Of a stretch of 12,408 bases of DNA, positions 1-7,175 are shown piece by piece. Source of the DNA: an uncultured Clostridia bacterium (lineage in GTDB: Bacteria; Bacillota; Clostridia; Christensenellales; Aristaeellaceae); NCBI GenBank assembly GCA_946534455.1, contig CAMNCR010000163.1, positions 1-12,408 of the forward strand, in the 5' to 3' direction. Position numbers and translations under genes: made by a program. Each line of letters opens with the position of its first letter. The stretch's first letter is position 1. The notes below the pieces were generated by a model that was not told the DNA's origin, searched no databases, and saw only the letters and a program-made list of their open reading frames with translations.

Positions 1-11
1 TAACATTTTTC

Positions 12-40
12 TTGCCTTTCCACAGCGGTTATGGTACCAT
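12..40 (+). promoter_or_regulatory. Putative sigma-A-type promoter of the LacI-family gene
   Basis: TTGCCT at 12-17 and TACCAT at 35-40 are separated by 17 bases, which would place the transcription start near 47, about 57 bases before the gene. The spacer (20-34) is an imperfect odd-centred palindrome, CCACAGCGGTTATGG, with 5 of 7 symmetric pairs matching. That is where an autorepressor site would lie, but this is inference only. Confidence 0.45.
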
Positions 41-49
41 GAAAGCACC

Positions 50-71
50 CCGGCGGAGCACTCGCCGCCGG
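50..71 (+). promoter_or_regulatory. Leader hairpin upstream of the LacI-family gene
   Basis: CCGGCGG (50-56) and CCGCCGG (65-71) form a perfect 7-bp GC-only stem with an 8-base loop near the start of the predicted leader. No T-run follows, so it is not a normal terminator. It may only stabilise the RNA end. The gene's ribosome binding site, AAAAGGGG at 87-94, lies beyond it. Confidence 0.3.
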
Positions 72-103
72 AGTCCTTCAGCAGGCAAAAGGGGCGACCA
101 ACC

Positions 104-1159
104 ATGCAGAAAAAGACGACCATCTATGATATTGCCCGGGAGGCCGGCGTCTCCACCGCCACGGTGACCCGGGTGCTGCGGCAGGATCCCCGGGTGCGCG
201 CCGCCACCCGGGAGAAGGTGCAGCGCGTGATCGACGCGCACGCCTACACGCCCAGCGTCTCCGCCCAGAATCTGGAAAGCGGCCGCAGCCGGATCCTGGC
301 CGTGGTGGTGCCCAGCATCGCCAACCTGTATTTCGGCCGGATTTTCGACGCCGTCTACTGGGAGGCCCAGCGCAGCGGCTGCAGCGTGCGCCTGTTCCAG
401 ACCCGGGAAAATCAGGCCATTTCTCCGGAAATCGTCATGGAGCTGATCCGCTGCCGCATGGACGGGGTGCTTTTCGCGGGCAGCATCTGGTCCACGGAGC
501 GGAGCGATCTGAACTCCGCCCTGGAAAAGCTCGGCAAATATATGCCCGTCGCCTCCATCTGCCCTCCGGACGTGGAGCTGGACTGCATCCGGATCCAGAG
601 CGATCTGGTAAACTGTGCCCGGCTGCCCGTGCGGCATCTGGCCACCCTGGGCCACCGCCGGATCGCCTTCATCGGCGGCTCCATGACCAGCCGGGACGCC
701 TCCCGAAGGGGCGCCGGCTTCCTGGCCCAGCTCCGCCAGATGGATCTGCCGGACGATCCCGCCTATCATGTGGATGCCGGATATGATCTGGAAAGCGGGG
801 AGCGCGCGGTGCTGCGCATGCTGTCCGGCCTGGAGCGGAAGCGCTGGCCCACCGCCATCGTGGCCTTCAACGACCTGGTCGCCCTGGGCGCCATGAAATC
901 CCTGAAGAAGCTGGGGCTCTCCCTGCCCGGGGACATGGCCATCGTCGGCTGCGACAATCAGTTCTTCTGTCCCTATACCGATCCGCCTCTGACCTCCGTG
1001 GATCTGCATCCGGAGGAGCTGGCGCAGAGCGCCGTGCGGGAGCTGCTCACCGCGCGGGAAGCGGACAGCGCGCCCGCCTTCGCGCTCCTGCGGGACGCCA
1101 CGCTGGTCATCCGGGAAAGCTGCGGCGCGCATCTGGGCTACCGCTCCCGGACGGAATAA
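104..1159 (+). CDS. LacI/GalR-family transcriptional regulator
   Basis: This is a 351-residue DNA-binding repressor of usual LacI-family length. An N-terminal helix-turn-helix occupies about residues 6-25 (TIYDIAREAGVSTATVTRVL), and a hinge region lies near 50-62. From about residue 65 there is a periplasmic-binding-protein-like effector domain. Typical landmarks are VVVPSIANLYFGRIF, HLATLGHRRIAFIGG and the ending VIRES. The hinge reads NLESG instead of the commoner LRTG pattern. The ATG at 104 is chosen because AAAAGGGG precedes it by nine bases and the helix-turn-helix starts immediately. An ECF S component follows on the same strand, and a sugar operon lies about 5 kb away on the other strand. 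The effector domain suggests a small sugar-like ligand, but neither ligand nor target genes can be read from the sequence. The family call is very secure. Confidence 0.93.
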   Translation: MQKKTTIYDIAREAGVSTATVTRVLRQDPRVRAATREKVQRVIDAHAYTPSVSAQNLESGRSRILAVVVPSIANLYFGRIFDAVYWEAQRSGCSVRLFQTRENQAISPEIVMELIRCRMDGVLFAGSIWSTERSDLNSALEKLGKYMPVASICPPDVELDCIRIQSDLVNCARLPVRHLATLGHRRIAFIGGSMTSRDASRRGAGFLAQLRQMDLPDDPAYHVDAGYDLESGERAVLRMLSGLERKRWPTAIVAFNDLVALGAMKSLKKLGLSLPGDMAIVGCDNQFFCPYTDPPLTSVDLHPEELAQSAVRELLTAREADSAPAFALLRDATLVIRESCGAHLGYRSRTE

Positions 1160-1235
1160 GGCATTGCGTTCCGCCGGCATCGCATGATATACTGATGCCC
1201 CTATTCCGTCCTTTCCTGATGCCGGACGTTTTTTT
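1149..1235 (+). terminator. Repeat-dense terminator/attenuator-like region after the LacI-family gene
   Basis: Several inverted repeats overlap here. GGACGGAATA (1149-1158, overlapping the stop codon) is perfectly complementary to TATTCCGTCC (1202-1211), and this stem continues inward as GGCAT (1160-1164) with ATGCC (1195-1199). CCGGCATC (1174-1181) is complementary to GATGCCGG (1218-1225). CGTCC (1207-1211) pairs with GGACG (1224-1228), which runs directly into seven T at 1229-1235. The first stem and the last two cannot form together because they share arms. The last two resemble intrinsic terminators for the upstream gene. The alternative folding resembles an attenuator for the S-component gene. 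No known riboswitch class is recognised. Confidence 0.5.
1164..1193 (+). promoter_or_regulatory. Putative promoter of the ECF S-component gene
   Basis: TTGCGT (1164-1169) and TATACT (1188-1193) are 18 bases apart, placing the start near 1200. The promoter sits inside the long inverted repeat 1149-1211. RNA made from it would lack the 5' arm of that repeat but would keep the short CGTCC/GGACG stem followed by seven T. Confidence 0.45.
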
Positions 1236-1249
1236 CGGAGGATGAATTG

Positions 1250-1810
1250 ATGCAGCATTCCGATTCCCGCAGGGACACTGACCTGCGGATCCGCAGGCTC
1301 ACCTACGCGGCCCTGTTCCTGGCCATGGCCATGATCCTGCCCTTCATCGCGGGGCAGATTCCGGAAATCGGCTCCATGCTCTGTCCCATGCATATTCCCG
1401 CGCTGCTGTGCGGCTTTCTCTGCGGCTGGCCCTGGGGGCTGGCGGTGGGCTTCATCGCCCCGCCGCTGCGCTCCGTTCTCTTCGGCATGCCGGCCATGTT
1501 TCCCTCAGCCGTGGCCATGGCCTTCGAGCTGGCCACCTACGGCGCTGTCGCCGGCCTCCTCTATCGCCTGCTGCCCCGGAGGAAGGCCGTCACCGTGGGC
1601 GTGCTGATCCTGTCGATGATCGCCGGCCGGATCGTCTGGGGCATTGTGCGGCTGGTGCTGGCCGGGCTGAGCGGCTCCTCCTTCACCTGGGGCCTGTTCC
1701 TCTCCGGCGCGATCACGACCGCGCTGCCCGGCATCGTCCTGCAGATCGTGCTGATTCCCCTTCTCGTCATCAGCCTGGAGCGCGCGGGGCTGACCCTGAA
1801 CCGCCGCTGA
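1250..1810 (+). CDS. ECF transporter S component, substrate unassigned
   Basis: This is a 186-residue, very hydrophobic integral membrane protein with about six membrane segments (roughly residues 17-35, 46-58, 62-78, 85-108, 113-138 and 148-176). The signature stretch around residues 45-80 (CPMHIPALLCGF, then GWPWGLAVGFIAPPLRS and LFGMP) is typical of substrate-binding S subunits of energy-coupling-factor vitamin/cofactor transporters. No EcfA1, EcfA2 or EcfT gene is nearby, so it would presumably share a module encoded elsewhere, as group II ECF systems do. The ATG at 1250 is preferred over the in-frame TTG three bases earlier because CGGAGGA at 1236-1242 is seven bases upstream of it. Its vitamin or cofactor cannot be told from sequence alone. 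A repeat-rich leader precedes it. Confidence 0.85.
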   Translation: MQHSDSRRDTDLRIRRLTYAALFLAMAMILPFIAGQIPEIGSMLCPMHIPALLCGFLCGWPWGLAVGFIAPPLRSVLFGMPAMFPSAVAMAFELATYGAVAGLLYRLLPRRKAVTVGVLILSMIAGRIVWGIVRLVLAGLSGSSFTWGLFLSGAITTALPGIVLQIVLIPLLVISLERAGLTLNRR

Positions 1811-1830
1811 GACATGCTTTTTCCGCTCCT

Positions 1831-3600
1831 CTATTCAAACTGAGCTCTGTACAGACGGTAGTAGAAGCCCCTGCTCCGCATCAGCTCCTCGTGGGTCCCC
1901 TGCTCCACCACGTCCCCCTGATGCAGCACCAGGATATGATCCGCGTGCTGAATGGTGGACAGGCGATGGGCGATCACGAAGCAGGTTCTGCCGCGCATCA
2001 GCTCCCGCATGGCGTGCTGAATTTCCTTTTCCGTGGAGGTGTCCACGTTGCTGGTGGCCTCGTCCAGAATCAGCATCGGCGCGTCATACAGCATGGCCCG
2101 GGCGATGGTCAGCAGCTGCTTCTGCCCCTTGGAGATGTTGCCGCCGTCCTCGCTGATCACCGTCTGATAGCCCTGGGGAAGCCGCATGATGAAAGGATGA
2201 ATATGGGCGGCCTTCGCGGCCCGCACCACCTCCTCCATCGTGGCGTTTTCCCGTCCGTAGGCGATGTTTTCAAAAATCGTTCCGCGGAACACCCAGGTAT
2301 CCTGCAGCACCATGGCATAGGCGCCGCGGACGCTGCGCCGGGTGGCCTCGCGGATGTCCGTGCCGTCCACGGTGATGGCCCCGCCGTCCACGTCGTAGAA
2401 GCGCATGAGGAGATTGATGATCGTCGTTTTTCCCGCGCCGGTGGGGCCGACGATGGCGATCAGCCGGCCGGCCGGCGCCTCCATGGACAGGTCATGAATG
2501 ATCGTCTTCGCCGCCTCGTATCCGAAGGAAACGTGGCTCAGCCGCACGTGGCCCTCCACGTCCCGCAGGCTCACGGCGCCCTCCCGGTCCGCCAGCTCCT
2601 CCGGCTCGTCCAGCAGGGCAAAAACGCGCTCCGACGCCGCCAGCGCCGAAAACAGCTCATTGATCACGTTGGCAATTTCATTGATGGGGCCCGAAAACTT
2701 CCGGGAATACAGCACGAAGGACGAGATGGAGCCCAGGGTGATGCTCCCGCCCATATACAGCACCGACCCCAGCAGCGCGATCAGGGAAAGGGTCAGGTTG
2801 TTGATGGCGCCCATGGTCGGCCCGATGGTCACGCCGTAGCGGTCCGCGTCATAGTAGGCCTCGGCCGCGCCGCTGTTGATGGCGTCAAACCGGTCCTCCA
2901 CCTGCGCCTCGTAGGCGTAAGCCTGGATGGTCTTCTGGCCGGAGAGCATTTCCTCCACGAAGCCGTTCATCACCCCGTAGCTCCGGGAGCGCTTCACGAA
3001 GCGCGGCTGGGTGATCTTCCGCATGCGCGAGGTATAGATCACCGCCGTGGGCACGCTGAAGAGCACCACCGCCGACAGCGGCAGGGAGATGGAAAACATC
3101 ATGACCACCGAGCCCAGCACCGTGACCACGCTGGTCAGAATCGCCACCACGTCCGTGGCCATGCAGGTGGAGATCACGTCGATATCATAGCTCACGCGGC
3201 TGATGATGTCGCCCGCCTGATGCCGGTCAAAGTATCCCACCGGCAGCCGCATCAGCTTGTCAAACACGTCCTGCCGCATGCGCTGCGCCGTGCGCTTGGA
3301 CACCCGCATCATCAGCGCGTGAATGGATACGGTCAGCAGGGAGGACGCGAGATAGCAGATCAGCATCCGGGAAGCGAAATACCAGACCCGGTCAAAGTTC
3401 ACCCGTCCCGCGCCCGCCGCCGCCTCGTTGATGGCGGAGCCGGCCAGGTTCGGGCCCCACAGGGCCAGCAGATTGGAAAGCACGCACAGCCCCGCCACCA
3501 GGGCGATCGTGTACCGGTGGGGACCGAGAAAGGCGACCATGCGCCGGAAGGCCCCGCGGGCGTCCCGGGGCTTGTGCATGATGGAATCCCGTCTGGCCAT
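1831..3600 (-). CDS. ABC exporter half-transporter, catalytically competent subunit
   Basis: This 589-residue protein fuses an N-terminal six-helix type-I exporter domain (about residues 25-305) to a C-terminal ATPase domain (about 350-589). Visible motifs are Walker A GPTGAGKTT (385-393), Q-loop Q433, signature ISKGQ (489-493), Walker B MLILDEATS with D513 and catalytic E514, and switch histidine H545. The signature is divergent (ISKGQ instead of LSGGQ), while catalytic Glu and His are intact. Its start ATG shares one base with the stop of the upstream half-transporter (TGATG), and GGGGGAGG precedes it, so translation is probably coupled. The pair should form a heterodimeric efflux pump or peptide/lipid exporter in the cytoplasmic membrane. 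The substrate is unknown. It converges on the S-component gene with only 20 bases between them and no clear terminator. Confidence 0.92.
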   Translation of the reverse strand: MARRDSIMHKPRDARGAFRRMVAFLGPHRYTIALVAGLCVLSNLLALWGPNLAGSAINEAAAGAGRVNFDRVWYFASRMLICYLASSLLTVSIHALMMRVSKRTAQRMRQDVFDKLMRLPVGYFDRHQAGDIISRVSYDIDVISTCMATDVVAILTSVVTVLGSVVMMFSISLPLSAVVLFSVPTAVIYTSRMRKITQPRFVKRSRSYGVMNGFVEEMLSGQKTIQAYAYEAQVEDRFDAINSGAAEAYYDADRYGVTIGPTMGAINNLTLSLIALLGSVLYMGGSITLGSISSFVLYSRKFSGPINEIANVINELFSALAASERVFALLDEPEELADREGAVSLRDVEGHVRLSHVSFGYEAAKTIIHDLSMEAPAGRLIAIVGPTGAGKTTIINLLMRFYDVDGGAITVDGTDIREATRRSVRGAYAMVLQDTWVFRGTIFENIAYGRENATMEEVVRAAKAAHIHPFIMRLPQGYQTVISEDGGNISKGQKQLLTIARAMLYDAPMLILDEATSNVDTSTEKEIQHAMRELMRGRTCFVIAHRLSTIQHADHILVLHQGDVVEQGTHEELMRSRGFYYRLYRAQFE

Positions 3601-5387
3601 CAGTCCACCTCCCCCATCTGCGTCTCGTGGATTTCCCGGTAGGCCGGGCAGCTGCGCAGCAGCTCCTCATGGGTTCCCCGGCCGATCACCCGGCCCTCCT
3701 CCAGCACAAGGATCTGATCCAGCTGCATGATGGAGGAAACCCGCTGGGCGATGACCAGGGTCGCCTCCGGATGATAATGCTCCCGGATGGCGCCGCGCAG
3801 GGCCGCGTCCGTCCGGTAATCCAGCGCCGAGGACGCGTCGTCCAGCACCAGAATGGCCGGCTGCGCCGCCAGGGCTCTGGCCACCAGCAGCCGCTGCTTC
3901 TGGCCCCCGGAAAAGTTCGCCCCGTGAATCACCGCCAGGTGCTCATAGGCATCGTCATACGCCTCCACGAACTCGGCGGCCATGGCGTCCCTCGCCGCGG
4001 CGCGGATCCGCTCCTCCCCCGGCTCCCGGCCGAAGGAAATGTTTTCCCGGATGCTGTCGGCAAAAATCACGTCGTTCTGAAAGACCACGCCGAACCGGCT
4101 TCGCAGATCCTCCAGCGCGTAGGTCCGCACATCCCGGCCCTCCACATAGACATGGCCCTCCTGCGGATCATAGAAGCGCATCAGCAGATTGATCAGGCTC
4201 GTCTTTCCTGAGCCGGTCGCGCCGATGATGCCCAGCGACCCGCCCCGGGGAATCTCGAAATCAATCCCCTCCAGGCACTTCTGCCGGCCGCCGCCCGCGA
4301 ACTCCGCGGCGCTCCCGGCCGACCCCGCCTCGCTGTCGTAGCTGAAGGACACATGGTCGAACACGATATAGCCCGCCCGGTCGGTTCCGGGCGCCTCCTC
4401 CACCGGCAGCGGCAGCAGCTGCTGCTCCCGCTCCACCACCTCCGCGATCCGCTTCGCGGAGGCGTTTGCCTTGCTCATCATCATGAAGATGCGGTTCAGG
4501 CCCATGACGCCCATCAGAATCATATTGAAGTAGGTCAGAAAGGCCAGAATCACGCCGGGCTCCGTCATCCCGTCGTTCACGCGGCGGGCGCCCAGCAGCA
4601 CCACCAGGGTCAGCCCCACGTTCAGAAACAGCGTCACCACGGGCCCCGGCATGGCCATGATCAGCCCCGCCCGGATATCCCGCCGGGCGGTTTCATTGTT
4701 GGCCGCGCTGAAGCGCTCGATCTCCCGCGGCTCCCGGGACAGGGCCTTCACCACGCGAATGCCCGTGATGTTTTCCCGCATCACCCGCACGATATCGTCC
4801 ATGCCCCGCTGCACCTGCTCATACAGGGGAATGCCCCTGCGGGAGATGAACACCACCAGCGCAATCATGATCGGCGCCATCACGCACAGGATGGCCGCCA
4901 GCCCCGCGTCCATGGTCAGCGTCACGGCGATGCCGCCCGTCAGCATGATCGGCGCGCGGATGCCGATGGTCTGCACGGACTGCATGAAGGACTGCACGTT
5001 GTAGCTGTCCGAGGTCATCCGGGAAATCAGCGAGGGAAGCCCCACCGCGTCAATCTGGCTGCCGGAAAAATGCAGCGCCGCGTGAAAGAGGTCCCGGCGG
5101 ATTTCATAGGCGCCCTCCTTCGCCGTGCGCACGGAAAGGCGGTTGGCGTTCACGTTGGCCACCCGGCACAGCAGCGCCAGCAGGATCATGACCGAGCCCC
5201 ACAGGAGCGCCGCGGCCAGATTTTTCGTCGGCACCACGTGGTCGATCAGATGCTCCATGACATAGGGAATCAGCAACTCGATGGCCGTCCCGGAGAGCTT
5301 GATCCCCATCACGCCCAGCATGCGCATCTTGTACTTCCTCAGGTATTTCCATAAAAATCGCATTTCTCCGGAAACCTCGCCCTTCAC
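3600..5387 (-). CDS. ABC exporter half-transporter, subunit with degenerate ATP site
   Basis: This 595-residue protein has the same architecture as its partner: six membrane segments in about residues 22-300 and an ATPase domain from about 340. Walker A is GATGSGKTS (389-397), Q-loop is Q437 and the signature is canonical FSGGQ (492-496). Walker B is LVLDDAS, so D517 stands where the catalytic Glu should be, and Q548 (IAQRV) replaces the switch histidine. These defects complement the partner, which has the catalytic Glu and His but a poor signature, as in heterodimeric exporters of the TM287/288 and LmrCD type. A Gly/Ala/Ser-rich insertion (about 352-368) precedes Walker A. The start is uncertain: GTG at 5387 has AGGGA four bases upstream, whereas ATG at 5363 (residue 9) has GGAG very close by. 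It is first in the two-gene operon. Confidence 0.9.
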   Translation of the reverse strand: MKGEVSGEMRFLWKYLRKYKMRMLGVMGIKLSGTAIELLIPYVMEHLIDHVVPTKNLAAALLWGSVMILLALLCRVANVNANRLSVRTAKEGAYEIRRDLFHAALHFSGSQIDAVGLPSLISRMTSDSYNVQSFMQSVQTIGIRAPIMLTGGIAVTLTMDAGLAAILCVMAPIMIALVVFISRRGIPLYEQVQRGMDDIVRVMRENITGIRVVKALSREPREIERFSAANNETARRDIRAGLIMAMPGPVVTLFLNVGLTLVVLLGARRVNDGMTEPGVILAFLTYFNMILMGVMGLNRIFMMMSKANASAKRIAEVVEREQQLLPLPVEEAPGTDRAGYIVFDHVSFSYDSEAGSAGSAAEFAGGGRQKCLEGIDFEIPRGGSLGIIGATGSGKTSLINLLMRFYDPQEGHVYVEGRDVRTYALEDLRSRFGVVFQNDVIFADSIRENISFGREPGEERIRAAARDAMAAEFVEAYDDAYEHLAVIHGANFSGGQKQRLLVARALAAQPAILVLDDASSALDYRTDAALRGAIREHYHPEATLVIAQRVSSIMQLDQILVLEEGRVIGRGTHEELLRSCPAYREIHETQMGEVD

Positions 5388-5398
5388 AATTCCCTGAA

Positions 5399-5427
5399 AT
5401 ACTATCCTGAAATATGCTTTTTTTCAA
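5399..5427 (-). promoter_or_regulatory. Weak candidate promoter of the ABC exporter operon
   Basis: On the minus strand TTGAAA (5427-5422) and TAGTAT (5404-5399) are 17 bases apart. The start would fall near 5392, leaving almost no leader before the GTG at 5387. If this promoter is real it favours the ATG at 5363 as the start codon. The surrounding AT-rich stretch offers other weak matches, so this is tentative. Confidence 0.3.
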
Positions 5428-5491
5428 GCAACGCGGGATAAAAATATAGAAAATCCAGATCCCCCCGTCCGCTCCGGCCCTCCGCCGTTTT

Positions 5492-5520
5492 TTGACAGCC
5501 CCGGCCTTTTCGCCTATACT
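5492..5520 (+). promoter_or_regulatory. Strong promoter of the hemolysin III-type gene
   Basis: A perfect TTGACA (5492-5497), a 17-base spacer and TATACT (5515-5520, one mismatch) match the sigma-A consensus. Transcription should start near 5527, giving a leader of about 98 bases before the ATG at 5625. Confidence 0.75.
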
Positions 5521-5560
5521 GGAATCAGCCGGCAGGGCCCGGACGGCCGCGGAGGCAGGT

Positions 5561-5574
5561 GGAAAGCGCTTCCC
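5561..5574 (+). promoter_or_regulatory. LacI/CcpA-like palindrome in the hemolysin III leader
   Basis: GGAAAGCGCTTCCC is a 14-bp palindrome with 6 of 7 symmetric pairs intact around a central CG. Its core AAGCGCTT fits the AANCGNTT core used by LacI-family proteins and resembles a catabolite-responsive element with both outer bases changed. It lies about 35 bases downstream of the predicted start, where a bound repressor could block elongation. The binding protein is unknown. The LacI-family gene in this window and a CcpA homologue elsewhere are both possible. Confidence 0.35.
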
Positions 5575-5624
5575 CGCGGCGGGGGTCCGTCGTCCGGAAA
5601 TCCGCAGAAAGGAGGCAGGAGCTC

Positions 5625-6296
5625 ATGCGTCACCGCAGCCGGAAACCGGCGCCCGCCCACCTCGCCAACGAGCCGCCCCGGCGGTCCGTGCTTGAGGAGA
5701 TCGGCAATGCCGTGGTGCACGGCGTCGGCGCGCTGCTGAGCATCGTCGGCACGGTGCTTCTGCTCCTGCGCTCGGAGCCCGGGGCGGAGCTTCTTTCCGC
5801 CATCGTATACGGCTTCTGCCTGCTGATGCTCTTCCTCATGAGCTGCCTGTACCACGCCTTTCGCTGGGGCTCCCGGGTCAAGCGCCTCTGGCGCAGGTTT
5901 GACTATCTGTCCATCTATCTGCTCATCGGCGGCACCTTCACCCCCTTCTGGCTGGTTTACTGGGGCAACGCCCCGGGCACGCTGCTGTGCATCCTGCAGT
6001 GGGTCATCATCCTGACCGGCATCACCCTGATCTCCGTGTTCGGGCCGGGGCGCGCCAAAGCCGTTCACATGACGCTGTACATCGTGCTGGGCTGGAGCGC
6101 GCTCATCTTTCTGCCCGGCATGGCCCGGGAAAACCTGCCCCTGCTGATCTGCACGCTCTCCGGCGGCGTCATCTATACGCTGGGCATCATCCCCTTCGCC
6201 CGCAAGGCCCGTGGCGCTCATTTCATCTGGCATTTCTTCGTCTTCTTCGGCGCCCTGGCGCACTGGATCGGCATCTATTTCTTCCTCTATGCCTGA
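5625..6296 (+). CDS. Hemolysin III family (PAQR/YqfA-like) membrane protein
   Basis: This 223-residue protein has about seven membrane helices and the features of the bacterial hemolysin III branch of the PAQR superfamily: EEIGNAVVHGVG near the N terminus (E24, E25, H32), S73xxxH77 in SCLYH, RFD with D93, HFIWH with H199 and H203, and H213 in the last helix. In related PAQR proteins such His/Asp residues bind a metal, and a membrane hydrolase activity is proposed. Despite the name, bacterial members are mostly linked to membrane homeostasis, and haemolysis should not be assumed. The ATG at 5625 is chosen because GGAGG at 5611-5615 lies nine bases upstream. An in-frame GTG at 5559 would add 22 charged residues but has poor spacing to a binding site and overlaps the leader palindrome. 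It is monocistronic and ends at a shared hairpin. Confidence 0.9.
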   Translation: MRHRSRKPAPAHLANEPPRRSVLEEIGNAVVHGVGALLSIVGTVLLLLRSEPGAELLSAIVYGFCLLMLFLMSCLYHAFRWGSRVKRLWRRFDYLSIYLLIGGTFTPFWLVYWGNAPGTLLCILQWVIILTGITLISVFGPGRAKAVHMTLYIVLGWSALIFLPGMARENLPLLICTLSGGVIYTLGIIPFARKARGAHFIWHFFVFFGALAHWIGIYFFLYA

Positions 6297-6305
6297 GCAT
6301 GAAAA

Positions 6306-6334
6306 CGGGGTGGGCCGTCGCCCACCCCGCTGCT
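6306..6334. terminator. Bidirectional rho-independent terminator
   Basis: CGGGGTGGGC (6306-6315) and GCCCACCCCG (6320-6329) form a perfect 10-bp stem with a CGTC loop. On the minus strand the stem is followed at once by TTTT, making a good terminator for the rhamnose operon. On the plus strand CTGCTTTT follows, a weaker tail that can serve the hemolysin III gene. The hairpin occupies most of the 49-base gap between the convergent genes. Confidence 0.88.
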
Positions 6335-6345
6335 TTTGCCGTGTC

Positions 6346-7158
6346 TCAGTCCAGATAGCCTTCCCGGGCCTGAATGCCGAAGCGCTTTTCCAGCTGATGC
6401 ATCTGTTCATCCGTGATCGTGTTCTTCAGCGGCAGATGCGCGATCTTCATATAGATCTCCGCCGCCTTCTCCGCCGTTTCAATCAGGCCGAAGGTCTCGT
6501 CCAGATCCTTGCCGGCGCCGTAGATGCCGTGCTGGCTCCAGACCACCAGGCGCGCCGTCAGCATCTTCTCCGCCGTGGCCTCGCCGATCTCGTTCGTGCC
6601 GCAGAGCATCCAGGGCAGCACATTGACCCCCTCCGGGAACACCACGATGCACTCCGTGCACATCTGCCAGAGCGTCCGGGTGAAGGCCTTCTCGTCCAGG
6701 TCATGCACATAGGTCATGGCCAGCAGGTTCGCCGGATGGCAGTGCATCACCACGCGGTTGTCGGGGTTCACCTTCAGCCGGGCCACATGGCTCATCATAT
6801 GGGCCGGAAACTCGCTGGTAAACTGACCGCCGTCGGCAAAGCCCCACAGAAGGTCCGCCTGCTGTCCCTGCTCCCGGATGCGGACCAGGCCCAGGTTCAC
6901 CTCCGGCGCGTACTGCACGTTCTTGAAATACTTGCCCGTGCCGGTGACCAGGAAGAATTTCCCCTCCAGCTCCGGCGCCGTGAAGCCCGTGGGGATCGTC
7001 CGCAGGGGCCTGCCGGCGTCCACATAGTCCGCCACCAGATTCTCGTCCAGCATCAGGGAGATGTTGCCGCCGTTCCGCTCGTCCCAGCCGTGGTCATACA
7101 TGTTGGTCGCCGTGCGAATCATTTCCACCATAAAGGGTGCTTCCAGAATATTTTTCAT
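6346..7158 (-). CDS. rhaD: L-rhamnulose-1-phosphate aldolase
   Basis: This 270-residue class II aldolase (E. coli RhaD has 274) cleaves L-rhamnulose 1-phosphate to dihydroxyacetone phosphate and L-lactaldehyde in the cytosol. Similarity to RhaD runs the full length: WDERNGGN (25-32), VTGTGKYFKNVQ (71-82), TSEFPAH with putative catalytic E116, MHCH giving zinc ligands H139 and H141, TECIVVFPEGV, and QHGIYGAG with the third zinc ligand H210. The length and these blocks separate it from the shorter fuculose-phosphate aldolase (about 215 residues). It is the last gene of the operon, 17 bases after the isomerase stop, with its own ribosome binding site GAGGGGAG (7175-7168). Nothing appears missing. 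Confidence 0.95.
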   Translation of the reverse strand: MKNILEAPFMVEMIRTATNMYDHGWDERNGGNISLMLDENLVADYVDAGRPLRTIPTGFTAPELEGKFFLVTGTGKYFKNVQYAPEVNLGLVRIREQGQQADLLWGFADGGQFTSEFPAHMMSHVARLKVNPDNRVVMHCHPANLLAMTYVHDLDEKAFTRTLWQMCTECIVVFPEGVNVLPWMLCGTNEIGEATAEKMLTARLVVWSQHGIYGAGKDLDETFGLIETAEKAAEIYMKIAHLPLKNTITDEQMHQLEKRFGIQAREGYLD

Positions 7159-7175
7159 TTTGCCGATCTCCCCTC

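Noticed and set aside
29..1393. A 454-codon open frame on the minus strand across the LacI-family gene
   Set aside because: It is antisense to a clear LacI-family protein, is rich in Gly, His, Gln and Ala with no recognisable domain, and arises because GC-rich third positions remove stop codons from the opposite strand.
1408..3642. A 744-codon open frame on the plus strand
   Set aside because: It runs from the S-component gene in another frame into the antisense of the ABC exporter. Its composition is low-complexity His/Arg/Gly/Asp-rich and both real genes are secure.
5559..5624. An earlier GTG start adding 22 residues to the hemolysin III-type protein
   Set aside because: The nearest Shine-Dalgarno match is only three bases from that GTG, the extension is highly charged and unlike the family, and the ATG at 5625 has a well-spaced GGAGG.
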